DNA from: Giesbergeria sp.
GTDB taxonomy: Bacteria; Pseudomonadota; Gammaproteobacteria; Burkholderiales; Burkholderiaceae_C
NCBI RefSeq assembly: GCF_028686475.1
Contig: NZ_JAQUCA010000020.1
Location: 1 to 56,437, forward strand
Reading direction: 5' to 3'
Length of the DNA stretch: 56,437 nucleotides
Under the pieces are notes generated by a model that did no database searches, had not been told where the DNA came from, and saw only the letters and a list, made by a program, of their open reading frames with translations. Made by a program: the position numbers and the translations under genes. Positions 28,456 to 36,742 of the stretch are shown here, piece after piece; within the stretch, counting starts at the first letter, position 1, and every line of letters begins with the position of its first letter.

Positions 28456-31400
28456 ATGTTTGTTCATTTGCGCCTACACACCGAGTTTTCCGTCGTTGAC
28501 GGCACCAACCGTATTGACGAGGTGGTTCAAGCCGCCGCCGCCGATGGCCAGCCCGCGCTGGCGATTACGGATTTCAACAACCTGTTTGGGGCTGTCAAGT
28601 TTTACAAACAAGCGCGTGGCAAGGGGGTCAAGCCCGTATTGGGGGCCGAAATTTTGCTCGAAGGTGCCAGCGCCAGCGACCCAAGCAGCCGCATCGTGCT
28701 GTTGGTGCAAGACAACCAAGGCTACCTGAATCTGTCTGAGTTGCTGGCCCGGGCTTGGACACGCAAACAAATTAAAGGCCAAGGGGTCTGCACTTGGGCC
28801 TGGCTAGAAGAGCTGCACGCCGGGCTGTTGGTGCTGGCCGGTGCCCAAGCTGGCCCCGTGGGCCAAGCCTTGGTGCGTGGCGATACCGCTGGTGCCACGG
28901 CCATAGCGCAGCGCTTGGCGGCCTTGTTTGCCCAACGGTTTTATTTAGAAATCCAACGCGCTGGCCGCCCGGACGATGAAAGCCATGTTGCCGCCACGGT
29001 GCAATTGGCCGCCCAGTTGCAATTGCCCGTAGTCGCCACGCACCCGGTGCAATTTGCCACCGCAGACGACTACGAAGCCCACGAAGCGCGCGTGTGTATT
29101 GCCGAAGGCGAAATCTTGGGCAACCAGCGCCGCGTGCGCCGTTTTACGCGCGAGCAGTATTTCAAACCAGCGGCGCAAATGCAGGCGTTGTTTGCCGATG
29201 TACCCTCGGCGCTGGCCAATACGCTAGAAATTGCCAAACGCTGCAACCTGACGCTGGTCTTGGGCAAACCACAATTGCCCAATTTTCCGATTCCGCCAGT
29301 CAATGGGCAGGTGTTGTCGGTAGAAGATTACTTTCGCCACGTCTCACACGAAGGGCTAGAGCAACGCCTGTTGCACCTCTACCCTGATGCCACAGTCTGC
29401 GCGGCACAGCGCCCACGCTACGTTGAGCGACTAGAGTTTGAACTCAACACCATCCTCAAAATGGGCTTTCCGGGCTATTTTTTGATTGTGGGCGACTTCA
29501 TCCAGTGGGCCAAAGCCCACGGCTGCCCGGTGGGGCCGGGCCGGGGTTCTGGGGCAGGTTCTTTGGTGGCCTATGCGCTCAAAATTACCGACTTAGACCC
29601 GCTGGAATACAAACTGCTGTTTGAGCGCTTCCTCAACCCCGAGCGCGTCTCGATGCCCGACTTTGATATTGACTTTTGCCAGTCCAACCGCGACCGCGTG
29701 ATTGATTATGTCAAAGACAAATACGGCAAAGAAGCCGTGAGCCAAATTGCCACCTTCGGCACGATGGCCGCGCGCGCCGCCATCCGCGATGTGGGCCGGG
29801 TGCTGGACATGAGCTACACCTTTTGCGACGGCATCAGCAAACTCATCCCCAACAAGCCGGGCCAGCACATCACCATTGCGGGCGCGATTGAAGCCGAACC
29901 GGTGTTGGCCGAACGCTTGGCCAAAGAAGATGAAGTCAAGACCCTGCTGGCCTTGGCGCAAAAATTGGAAGGCTTAACGCGCAACATCGGGATGCACGCC
30001 GGGGGCGTATTGATTGCACCGGGCAAACTGACCGATTTTTGCCCACTCTACCAACAGCCGGGTAGCGAATCGGCGGTCAGCCAATACGACAAAGACGATG
30101 TCGAGGCCATCGGTTTGGTGAAGTTTGACTTCTTGGGCTTGGCCACACTCACGATTTTGGAGCTGGCGCGCGAATTTATCGTGCAACGTCACCCCAAACA
30201 AGCCGATTTTTCCTTTGAAAACATCCCACTCAACGACAAAGCCACCTACGAGCTGTTCTCCGATGGCCTGACCGAAGCGGTGTTCCAGTTTGAAAGCCGA
30301 GGGATGCAGGGCATGTTGAAAGAAGCCCGCCCCACGCGCTTAGAGGACCTCATCGCCCTGAACGCCTTGTATCGCCCTGGGCCTATGGACCTCATCCCCA
30401 GCTTTGTCAATCGCAAGCATGGCAAAGAGCCGGTCGAATACCCGCATCCGCTGGTGGCCGAGATGCTGTCCGAAACCTACGGCATCATGGTCTATCAAGA
30501 GCAGGTGATGCAAACGGCGCAGATTTTGGGCGGCTACTCGCTCGGTGGTGCAGATTTATTGCGCCGCGCAATGGGCAAAAAAAAGGCCGAAGAAATGGCC
30601 GAGCATCGGGCTGTTTTCCGCACTGGGGCAGCCAAAAATGGCATCAGCGAAGAAAAAGCCGATGAGATTTTTGACTTGATGGAAAAATTTGCCGGTTACG
30701 GTTTTAACAAATCGCACGCGGCAGCCTATTCTTTACTGGCCTACCATACCGGCTGGCTGAAAGTGCATTTCAAGGCGGAGTTTTTTTGCGCCAACATGAC
30801 CATCGAAATGGACGACACCGACAAGCTCAAGGTGTTGCTCGATGACGCACAGAAAAACTTTGGCCTTTCATTTGAGCCGCCCGACATCAACCAAGGCGCT
30901 TACCGTTTTGAACCCATTTCAGACAGCAGCATCCGTTACGGCTTAGGGGCCGTCAAAGGTACCGGCCAAGCCGCCATTGAGGCCATTATTGCCGCGCGCG
31001 AAGGCAAGGGCGAAGGCCCGCATGGCGGCCAGAGTGGGCCGTTTAGCAGCCTGTTTGATTTCTGCCTGCGCGTCGAGCGCAGCAAACTCAACAAACGCAC
31101 GGTGGATGCCTTGATTAAAGCGGGGGCCTTTGACAGCATCGAGCCAAACCGCGCTGCTTTATCGGCCTCCATAGACCGAGCCTTTGACTTTGTCACTGCC
31201 ACGCTGGCCAATGCCAACCAAAGCGGTTTGTTTGATATGGATGCCGATGCCCACGGCTCTAGCACCCAAGAGCCGGAGCTGGTCGAGGTAGCCCCTTGGG
31301 GCGTGAAAGAGCGCCTGGGCTACGAAAAACCCGCCTTGGGCTTTTACCTGTCGGGCCATTTGTTTGATGAAGTCGCCCCCGAAGTGCGCCGTTTTGTCCG

Positions 31401-31968
31401 CACCCGCTTGGCCGAGTTGCGCGATACGCGCGACACGCAAACCGTGGCCGGGATTGTGGACGGTTTTCGGGTAGTCAATGGGATGCGTGGCAAACAAGGC
31501 ATTTTTGTGCTGGACGATACCTCAGCCCAAATTGAAGCCTCGGCCAGCGAAGCGGTGCTTAACCAGTACCGCGAGCTGCTGCAAGACGACGAGCTGGTCA
31601 TCGTTTCAGGTCGCCTGCAACCGGGACGCAACGGCTTTGAAGCCCGCTTTATCGTGCAGCAAGTGCAAAACTTGCCTACGGCGCGCAGTCGTTTTGGCAA
31701 ATACCTGCAAGTGACCGTGGGCGATACCACGCCCGACTTGGCGCGTTTGTTGCGCGATTACCCCTGCCACGTTGAAACCCCAGCCCAAGGCGAGGCGCAA
31801 AAATACGGCTTGCCGGTGCGCCTGTCCATCGCCTGCGCTGGCCCTGAAGGCACGGCCCATGCCGAAGTGCAATTGGGCGAAGCCCACCGCACCTACCCCA
31901 GCGACGAGGCTTTGGCCGCTTGGGCGCAACAGGCCGAACCAGGGCGCGTTACCATCGTTTACGAATAA
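28456..31968 (+). CDS. dnaE: DNA polymerase III alpha subunit
   Basis: The replicative polymerase catalytic subunit, 1170 residues. It contains an N-terminal PHP domain (FVHLRLHTEFSVVDG). The polymerase catalytic aspartates lie in PDFDIDFCQSNRDRVI (near residue 405), with GRGSGAGSLVAYAL just before. The helix-hairpin-helix region follows, then a C-terminal OB domain (TVAGIVDGFRVVNG). The start at ATG 28456 fits the conserved MFVHLRLH; ATG at 28447 is an alternative. It is E. coli-type DnaE1 rather than the shorter error-prone DnaE2. Confidence 0.97.
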   Translation: MFVHLRLHTEFSVVDGTNRIDEVVQAAAADGQPALAITDFNNLFGAVKFYKQARGKGVKPVLGAEILLEGASASDPSSRIVLLVQDNQGYLNLSELLARAWTRKQIKGQGVCTWAWLEELHAGLLVLAGAQAGPVGQALVRGDTAGATAIAQRLAALFAQRFYLEIQRAGRPDDESHVAATVQLAAQLQLPVVATHPVQFATADDYEAHEARVCIAEGEILGNQRRVRRFTREQYFKPAAQMQALFADVPSALANTLEIAKRCNLTLVLGKPQLPNFPIPPVNGQVLSVEDYFRHVSHEGLEQRLLHLYPDATVCAAQRPRYVERLEFELNTILKMGFPGYFLIVGDFIQWAKAHGCPVGPGRGSGAGSLVAYALKITDLDPLEYKLLFERFLNPERVSMPDFDIDFCQSNRDRVIDYVKDKYGKEAVSQIATFGTMAARAAIRDVGRVLDMSYTFCDGISKLIPNKPGQHITIAGAIEAEPVLAERLAKEDEVKTLLALAQKLEGLTRNIGMHAGGVLIAPGKLTDFCPLYQQPGSESAVSQYDKDDVEAIGLVKFDFLGLATLTILELAREFIVQRHPKQADFSFENIPLNDKATYELFSDGLTEAVFQFESRGMQGMLKEARPTRLEDLIALNALYRPGPMDLIPSFVNRKHGKEPVEYPHPLVAEMLSETYGIMVYQEQVMQTAQILGGYSLGGADLLRRAMGKKKAEEMAEHRAVFRTGAAKNGISEEKADEIFDLMEKFAGYGFNKSHAAAYSLLAYHTGWLKVHFKAEFFCANMTIEMDDTDKLKVLLDDAQKNFGLSFEPPDINQGAYRFEPISDSSIRYGLGAVKGTGQAAIEAIIAAREGKGEGPHGGQSGPFSSLFDFCLRVERSKLNKRTVDALIKAGAFDSIEPNRAALSASIDRAFDFVTATLANANQSGLFDMDADAHGSSTQEPELVEVAPWGVKERLGYEKPALGFYLSGHLFDEVAPEVRRFVRTRLAELRDTRDTQTVAGIVDGFRVVNGMRGKQGIFVLDDTSAQIEASASEAVLNQYRELLQDDELVIVSGRLQPGRNGFEARFIVQQVQNLPTARSRFGKYLQVTVGDTTPDLARLLRDYPCHVETPAQGEAQKYGLPVRLSIACAGPEGTAHAEVQLGEAHRTYPSDEALAAWAQQAEPGRVTIVYE

Positions 31969-32065
31969 TTTTCAAGAATGTGATTACAACACTTGAAAAA
32001 ATCTGCCCACGGGCGCAGATTCCCCCATTCAGCGCCCATGCGCGCGCATCGTTAGAATGATTTTT

Positions 32066-32425
32066 ATGGCAACCAAAATCCCCACCCCTGCTCGCACGCC
32101 TGCGGTGCATCGGCCTGCACCAGATGATGGCGATGCCGTTGTGCTGGAGCGCGTGCCGCAAAAAACCAAGCCGCCACAGATGTACCGCGTGGTGATGCTC
32201 AATGACGATTACACCCCAATGGAGTTTGTGATTGTGGTGTTGCAAGAATTTTTTGGCAAAAACCGCGAAATGGCCACGCAAATCATGCTCAAAATCCATC
32301 TCGATGGCAAAGGCGTGTGCGGGGTTTACTCGCGCGATGTGGCCACCACCAAAGTCAATCAGGTGATGGAAGCCGCCCATCAGGCGGGCCATCCCTTGCA
32401 ATGCCTGAGCGAGCCGGTTGAATAA
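32066..32425 (+). CDS. clpS: ATP-dependent Clp protease adaptor ClpS
   Basis: A 119-residue adaptor that hands N-degron substrates to ClpAP. The conserved core is [20 protein letters not shown]; the N-degron pocket includes the [10 protein letters not shown] segment. Later motifs are [15 protein letters not shown] and [18 protein letters not shown] at 32057 is an alternative start adding three residues. It is normally followed directly by clpA, but here an IscB-type element separates the two. Confidence 0.96.
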   Translation: MATKIPTPARTPAVHRPAPDDGDAVVLERVPQKTKPPQMYRVVMLNDDYTPMEFVIVVLQEFFGKNREMATQIMLKIHLDGKGVCGVYSRDVATTKVNQVMEAAHQAGHPLQCLSEPVE

Positions 32426-32480
32426 ACGGTTGAATAAACACCTAGCATCCTCAAATACAGTTCCACTTTTTCGCAAGCAC

Positions 32481-32487
32481 AAAGGAG
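32481..32487 (+). promoter_or_regulatory. Displaced Shine-Dalgarno site of clpA
   Basis: AAAGGAG lies 10 bases before the left end of the IscB-type element. If the element is removed, the site would stand 14 bases before the clpA ATG (11 before a TTG). With the insertion it is almost 900 bases away and serves nothing visible. Confidence 0.5.
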
Positions 32488-32497
32488 TTCACGTCAA

Positions 32498-32805
32498 TTA
32501 CCCCATCCTGAAGGATGGGGCTTGAAGCCGAAAGGATTTAAGCCGGGTTGACCAGGGAAAGCGGTAGCCAATCCGCTACGTTAACAACAGGTCGTTCAGA
32601 CGCACCAGCAAATGCTTCCTCAGTTTGCTGCTCTGCAAGGTTTTGATCATGCTGGGCCAAGGTAAAAGCCCGAAGGTTGAAACCGCAGCTTGTAAAAGCT
32701 GGAGCCGGTTGCCAACATTCCCGAGGGGAGCGACATCGCAAGATGTCCGTCACTAGGCCCGTAAGGGCTGACCGCTGGAAAGACAGCTTATTTTTGGAGA
32801 GATAG
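32498..32805 (+). ncRNA. Omega-RNA-like scaffold upstream of mini-iscB
   Basis: The non-coding DNA upstream of the mini-iscB has the expected place and look of an omega RNA. It contains the left-end hairpin, a GACATC-GCAA-GATGTC stem with a GNRA loop (32732-32747), the invariant CGTCACTAGGCCC (from 32748), and a GCCC-GTAA-GGGC stem. The second element shares this architecture with compensatory changes. Known IscB omega RNAs carry the guide at the 5' end, read from flanking DNA just outside the left end. Here that would be the clpS-clpA spacer. An additional ~100-base segment near 32550-32660 is absent from the second copy. Confidence 0.7.
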
Positions 32806-33379
32806 GTGGCAGTTTTTGTGTTGAATTCCCAAGGCAAGGCATTGATGCCCTGCACCGAAAAGCGCGCCCGGCTGCTGCTGGCACGTGGTCGGGCGCGGGT
32901 GCATCGCCTTGTGCCGATGGTGATTCGACTCACAGACCGTGCAGCGGATTCGTGCGCTTTGCAGCCACTGCGCTTGAAACTGGACCCCGGCAGCAAAACG
33001 TTAATCCATCGCGGTAAGCAAATTTCTGAAGCCTTAACCGCTCGCCGCCAAATGCGCCGTAAGCGTGTGCATGGTTTTGGCACTGGCGATATGGTGCGCC
33101 CCGAGGTGCCCTCGGGGGTGAAGGCTGGCATCCACATTGGACGGGTGGCCGTGCGGGCCAGCGGCTCTTTCAACATCCAAAGCTACCAAGATGGTCAATC
33201 TATCGTGGTGCAAGGCATTAGCCACAAACATTGCCGCGTGATTCAGCGTGCTGATGGTTATGGCTATTTCTTCAACCGGGCCAACAACACAGGACGTGAG
33301 CAGGCAAGGCCCAAAGCAAGGAACGCTGCGCGTTCCGCGCTCTACCTCCCCGGCATGAATGCCGAGGTTTCACGCGCAA
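32498..33379 (+). mobile_element. IscB-type IS200/IS605-related element (non-autonomous)
   Basis: The 882-base element begins with a hairpin CCCCATCC-TGAA-GGATGGGG at its left end. Its right end carries GGAACGC/GCGTTCC and CGGCAT/ATGCCG hairpins and finishes GGTTTCACGCGCAA. The same ends occur around a second element at 46445-46772. It has no tnpA gene. It is preceded by GTCAA and followed by ATTGATGA (the clpA start). Inside are an omega-RNA-like scaffold and a shortened iscB ORF. Boundaries are set by comparing the two copies. Confidence 0.85.
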
Positions 33380-33384
33380 ATTGA
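32806..33384 (+). pseudogene. iscB: Mini-IscB: PLMP domain, bridge helix and C-terminal domain only
   Basis: The 192-codon ORF starts at GTG 32806 (GGAGAG upstream). Residues 1-45 are the IscB PLMP domain (MAVFVLNSQGKALMPC). Residues 55-65 are the start of RuvC-I (LRLKLDPGSKT, catalytic Asp60 kept). Then comes a bridge-helix-like HRGKQISEALTARRQMRRKR. Residue 88 on is the IscB C-terminal region (VHGFGTGDMVRPEVPSG, GISHKHCRVIQRADGYGYFF). The rest of RuvC-I, RuvC-II, HNH and RuvC-III are missing, compared with 400-500 residues for full IscB. Both deletions kept the frame. The last ~35 codons read through the element's right end, and the stop overlaps clpA's ATG (TGATG). It cannot be a nuclease. 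Confidence 0.85.
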
Positions 33385-35738
33385 TGATTGCCCAAGAACT
33401 GGAAGTCAGCTTGCACATGGCCTTTGTCGAGGCCCGCCAGCAACGCCACGAATTTATTACCGTGGAGCATCTGTTGCTCGCACTGCTCGATAACCCCAGC
33501 GCCGCCGAGGTATTGCGTGCCTGTTCGGCCAATATGGACGATCTGCGCGCCGCGCTGATCCACTTTATCAAAGACAACACGCCCCAAGTGGCCGGTAACG
33601 ACGAGGTCGATACCCAACCCACGCTGGGCTTTCAGCGCGTGATTCAGCGCGCCATCATGCACGTCCAATCCACTGGCAACGGCAAAAAAGAAGTCAACGG
33701 TGCCAATGTGCTGGTGGCTATTTTTGGCGAGAAAGACTCGCACGCCGTGTATTACCTGCACCAACAGGGGGTCACGCGGCTGGATGTGGTCAACTTTATT
33801 GCCCACGGCATCAAAAAGAGCGAGCCGCCCGAGCCAGCAAAAAACCCCGAAGGCAATGCCCCCGAAGGTGAAGAAGCCGCCGCCGCCGAGCGCAACGAAA
33901 AAGCCTCGCCGCTAGAGCTGTACACGCAAAACCTCAACCAGTTGGCCAAAGACGGCAAAATTGACCCCCTCATTGGCCGCCATTTTGAAGTCGAGCGCAC
34001 GATCCAAATTCTGTGCCGTCGGCGCAAAAACAACCCGCTGTTGGTGGGCGAGGCCGGTGTGGGCAAAACCGCGATTGCCGAAGGCTTGGCTTGGCGCATC
34101 ACACAAAAAGACGTGCCCGAAATTTTGGCCGAAGCCACCGTTTATTCTTTGGACATGGGCGCATTGCTGGCCGGTACCAAATACCGGGGTGATTTTGAAC
34201 AGCGCCTGAAAGCGGTGCTCAAATCGCTCAAAGACAAGCCACACGCCATCTTGTTCATTGATGAAATCCACACCCTGATTGGTGCCGGTGCGGCTTCGGG
34301 TGGCACTATGGATGCTTCCAATTTGCTTAAACCAGCGCTCAGTTCGGGCGTGCTGAAATGTATTGGGGCTACCACCTTTACCGAATACCGGGGCATTTTT
34401 GAAAAAGATGCTGCCCTGTCGCGGCGCTTCCAAAAGGTGGATGTGGTCGAGCCTAGCGTGGCCGAGACGGTGGACATCCTCAAGGGCCTCAAATCGCGCT
34501 TTGAAGAACACCACAGCGTCAAATACGCGGCAGCCGCCCTGCAAGCCGCGGCAGAACTCAGCGCCAAATACATCAACGACCGCCATTTGCCCGACAAGGC
34601 AATTGACGTGATTGACGAGGCCGGTGCCGCCCAGCGTATTTTGGTGGCCAGCAAGCGCAAGAAAACCATTGGCAAAACCGAGATTGAAGAAATCGTCGCC
34701 AAAATTGCGCGCATTCCGCCTGCCAATGTCTCCAACGACGACCGGGGCAAGCTGCAAGTGCTAGAGCGCGACCTGAAAAGCGTGGTGTTCGGCCAAGACA
34801 AAGCCTTGGAAGTGCTGGCCTCGAGCGTCAAAATGGCGCGCTCGGGTTTGGGCAAGCCCGACAAACCGATTGGTGCCTTCTTGTTCAGCGGCCCCACTGG
34901 TGTCGGCAAAACCGAAGCCGCGCGACAATTGGCCTACATTTTGGGCATTGAGCTAATCCGCTTTGATATGTCCGAATACATGGAGCGCCACGCCGTTAGC
35001 CGCCTGATTGGCGCGCCGCCCGGCTATGTCGGCTTTGACCAAGGTGGCTTGCTGACCGAAGCCATCACCAAAAAGCCGCATTCGGTGCTGCTGCTCGATG
35101 AAATCGAAAAGGCGCACCCCGACATCTTCAACGTGTTGTTGCAGGTGATGGACCACGGCACCCTGACCGACAACAACGGGCGCAAGGCCGATTTCCGCAA
35201 TGTCATCATCGTCATGACCACCAATGCGGGTGCCGAAACCATGAACAAGGCCACGATTGGCTTTACCACCCAACGCGAAGCCGGTGATGAAATGGCCGAC
35301 ATCAAGCGCCTGTTTACACCCGAGTTCCGCAACCGCTTAGATGCCATCGTCGGCTTTAAGGCACTCGATGCGCAAATCATCTTGCGCGTGGTGGACAAAT
35401 TCTTGCTGCAACTCGAAACCCAACTGGCCGAGAAGAAGGTAGAAGTGACCTTCACCGACGCGCTGCGCCAGCACTTGGCCAAGAAAGGTTTTGATCCGCT
35501 GATGGGCGCGCGTCCGATGCAGCGCCTGATCCAAGACACCATTCGCCGCGCCTTGGCCGACGAATTGTTGTTTGGTCGCTTAACCGATGGTGGCCGCCTG
35601 ACCGTGGATGTGGAACACAAAAAAGACGACAAGGGCGCAGAAACTTCCGAAGTGAAGCTCGATATCCAACCCCTGTCGAAAAAAGAGCGCGCCGCTAAGG
35701 CCGAACCGGCAGAGCCGGAAGAGGCCACCGCACGCTAA
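33384..35738 (+). CDS. clpA: ATP-dependent Clp protease ATPase subunit ClpA
   Basis: A 784-residue AAA+ unfoldase that feeds substrates to ClpP. The N domain starts MIAQELEVSLHMAFVEARQQ. The first Walker A is GEAGVGKTAIAEG (near residue 222), with Walker B LFIDEIHTLIGAG. The second Walker A is GPTGVGKTEAARQ (near 505), with LLLDEIEKAHPD. The ClpP-binding IGF loop is in NKATIGFTTQRE. A charged C-terminal tail follows (KKERAAKAEPAEPEEATAR). The ATG at 33384 lies 4 bases after the element's right end, so its native ribosome-binding site is displaced; translation may depend on coupling to the mini-iscB ORF. Confidence 0.96.
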   Translation: MIAQELEVSLHMAFVEARQQRHEFITVEHLLLALLDNPSAAEVLRACSANMDDLRAALIHFIKDNTPQVAGNDEVDTQPTLGFQRVIQRAIMHVQSTGNGKKEVNGANVLVAIFGEKDSHAVYYLHQQGVTRLDVVNFIAHGIKKSEPPEPAKNPEGNAPEGEEAAAAERNEKASPLELYTQNLNQLAKDGKIDPLIGRHFEVERTIQILCRRRKNNPLLVGEAGVGKTAIAEGLAWRITQKDVPEILAEATVYSLDMGALLAGTKYRGDFEQRLKAVLKSLKDKPHAILFIDEIHTLIGAGAASGGTMDASNLLKPALSSGVLKCIGATTFTEYRGIFEKDAALSRRFQKVDVVEPSVAETVDILKGLKSRFEEHHSVKYAAAALQAAAELSAKYINDRHLPDKAIDVIDEAGAAQRILVASKRKKTIGKTEIEEIVAKIARIPPANVSNDDRGKLQVLERDLKSVVFGQDKALEVLASSVKMARSGLGKPDKPIGAFLFSGPTGVGKTEAARQLAYILGIELIRFDMSEYMERHAVSRLIGAPPGYVGFDQGGLLTEAITKKPHSVLLLDEIEKAHPDIFNVLLQVMDHGTLTDNNGRKADFRNVIIVMTTNAGAETMNKATIGFTTQREAGDEMADIKRLFTPEFRNRLDAIVGFKALDAQIILRVVDKFLLQLETQLAEKKVEVTFTDALRQHLAKKGFDPLMGARPMQRLIQDTIRRALADELLFGRLTDGGRLTVDVEHKKDDKGAETSEVKLDIQPLSKKERAAKAEPAEPEEATAR

Positions 35739-35779
35739 CCACCCCAGCAGGCAGGGGGCTAGCCTCTCCCTGCCCTCAG

Positions 35780-35824
35780 ACCAGGCCAGCCAGCCCGCGC
35801 AGGGCGGTGCTGGCCCTGGTTTTG
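35780..35824 (+). terminator. Likely terminator after clpA
   Basis: ACCAGGCCAGC (35780-35790) pairs with GCTGGCCCTGGT (35809-35820), followed by TTTTG. The loop is long and the T-run short, so strength is uncertain. It lies between convergent genes. Confidence 0.5.
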
Positions 35825-35830
35825 TGCGGG

Positions 35831-36736
35831 CTAGACAATCGCCGTCATGTCCCCTGCCCCCAAGGCGGGGCCTTGTAAGGCGCGCTCCATCGTGATGTGG
35901 CTGATACCGGCTTCTTCGTAGGGTGCGCCACGCGGAATAAAGCCAGCACGAGCATAAAACGACATGGCACTGCATTGGGCATGCAACTCTAGGCAGGTAT
36001 CGCCCCGACTGCGCGCTTGCTCTATCAAGGTGTAGAGCAGTTCACGCCCCCAATCGGCCCCGCGCAAGGAGCGATGCACCGCCAAACGGCCAATGCGCCC
36101 CATGCCATCTTGGGCGGGTAACAAGCGGCCCGTGGCAATGGCTTGGCCGAGGCGGTTGTAGAGCACCGCGTGCAAGGATTGCGGGTCGTATTCGTCCAAC
36201 TCTAACGCTGGGTCAATGCCCTGTTCTTCCACAAAAACGGCGCTACGCAATGCCAAGGCATCTGGGCCGAGCACAGCCCAATCGCCGGTACGCACTTCGG
36301 CCATGCGGTGCTGTGCTTCAAAGCTTTCCATAATGGCACGCAGAGGGGCTGGCACTGGGCAGGCGCTGTGGCTAGCCAGATTGACAAACACGGCTACCAA
36401 TTCACCCGAGGCCAACAGCCGCTCGCCGCGAAAGATTCCTGCCTCTAATTGCACCGAGGTATTGCCCACACGCACACAGCGGATACCGACTTCTAACACA
36501 TCATCTAAACGGGCTGAGTCGTGGTACTCCAGCGTGACCTTTCTGAGTACCAGTTCACCACCCAACAGGGCCATACTGGCTTCATAAGGCAGTGCCAGCG
36601 CACGCCAATAGCCCATCATGGCGGTTTGGATATAGGCCAAATAATGGGGGCTGGAAAGGATTTTTTGGCTGTCCACTTCAATCCAGCGCACACGCTGGCG
36701 GTGCAGGCAACGAAAATCAGCACGTTGGGGCAGCAT
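35831..36736 (-). CDS. Fusion of acyl-CoA thioesterase (hotdog) and GNAT acetyltransferase
   Basis: A 301-residue two-domain protein. Residues 1-~125 are a 4HBT/YbgC-like hotdog thioesterase (FRCLHRQRVRWIEVDSQKIL, then HYLAYIQTAMMGYWRAL, with VRVGNTSVQLEAGIF). Residues ~150-295 are an ElaA-like GNAT domain (LRSAVFVEEQGIDPALELDE, then the acetyl-CoA loop RSLRGADWGRELLYTLIEQA and FYARAGFIPRG). E. coli YiiD joins the same two folds in the opposite order. The substrate is unknown. It begins 6 bases after the stop of the upstream esterase, so the two are almost certainly one operon. Confidence 0.85.
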   Translation of the reverse strand: MLPQRADFRCLHRQRVRWIEVDSQKILSSPHYLAYIQTAMMGYWRALALPYEASMALLGGELVLRKVTLEYHDSARLDDVLEVGIRCVRVGNTSVQLEAGIFRGERLLASGELVAVFVNLASHSACPVPAPLRAIMESFEAQHRMAEVRTGDWAVLGPDALALRSAVFVEEQGIDPALELDEYDPQSLHAVLYNRLGQAIATGRLLPAQDGMGRIGRLAVHRSLRGADWGRELLYTLIEQARSRGDTCLELHAQCSAMSFYARAGFIPRGAPYEEAGISHITMERALQGPALGAGDMTAIV

Positions 36737-36742
36737 GAATGT

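Noticed and set aside
32538-33176. A 212-codon minus-strand frame across the omega-RNA and mini-iscB region
   Set aside because: It is antisense to the IscB reading frame and RNA hairpins; its composition is that of a shadow and it has no family motif.
32806-33384. A functional IscB nuclease
   Set aside because: HNH, RuvC-II and RuvC-III are missing, so it cannot cut DNA.
33912-34757. 281-codon minus-strand frame opposite clpA
   Set aside because: Shadow of clpA; no family features.
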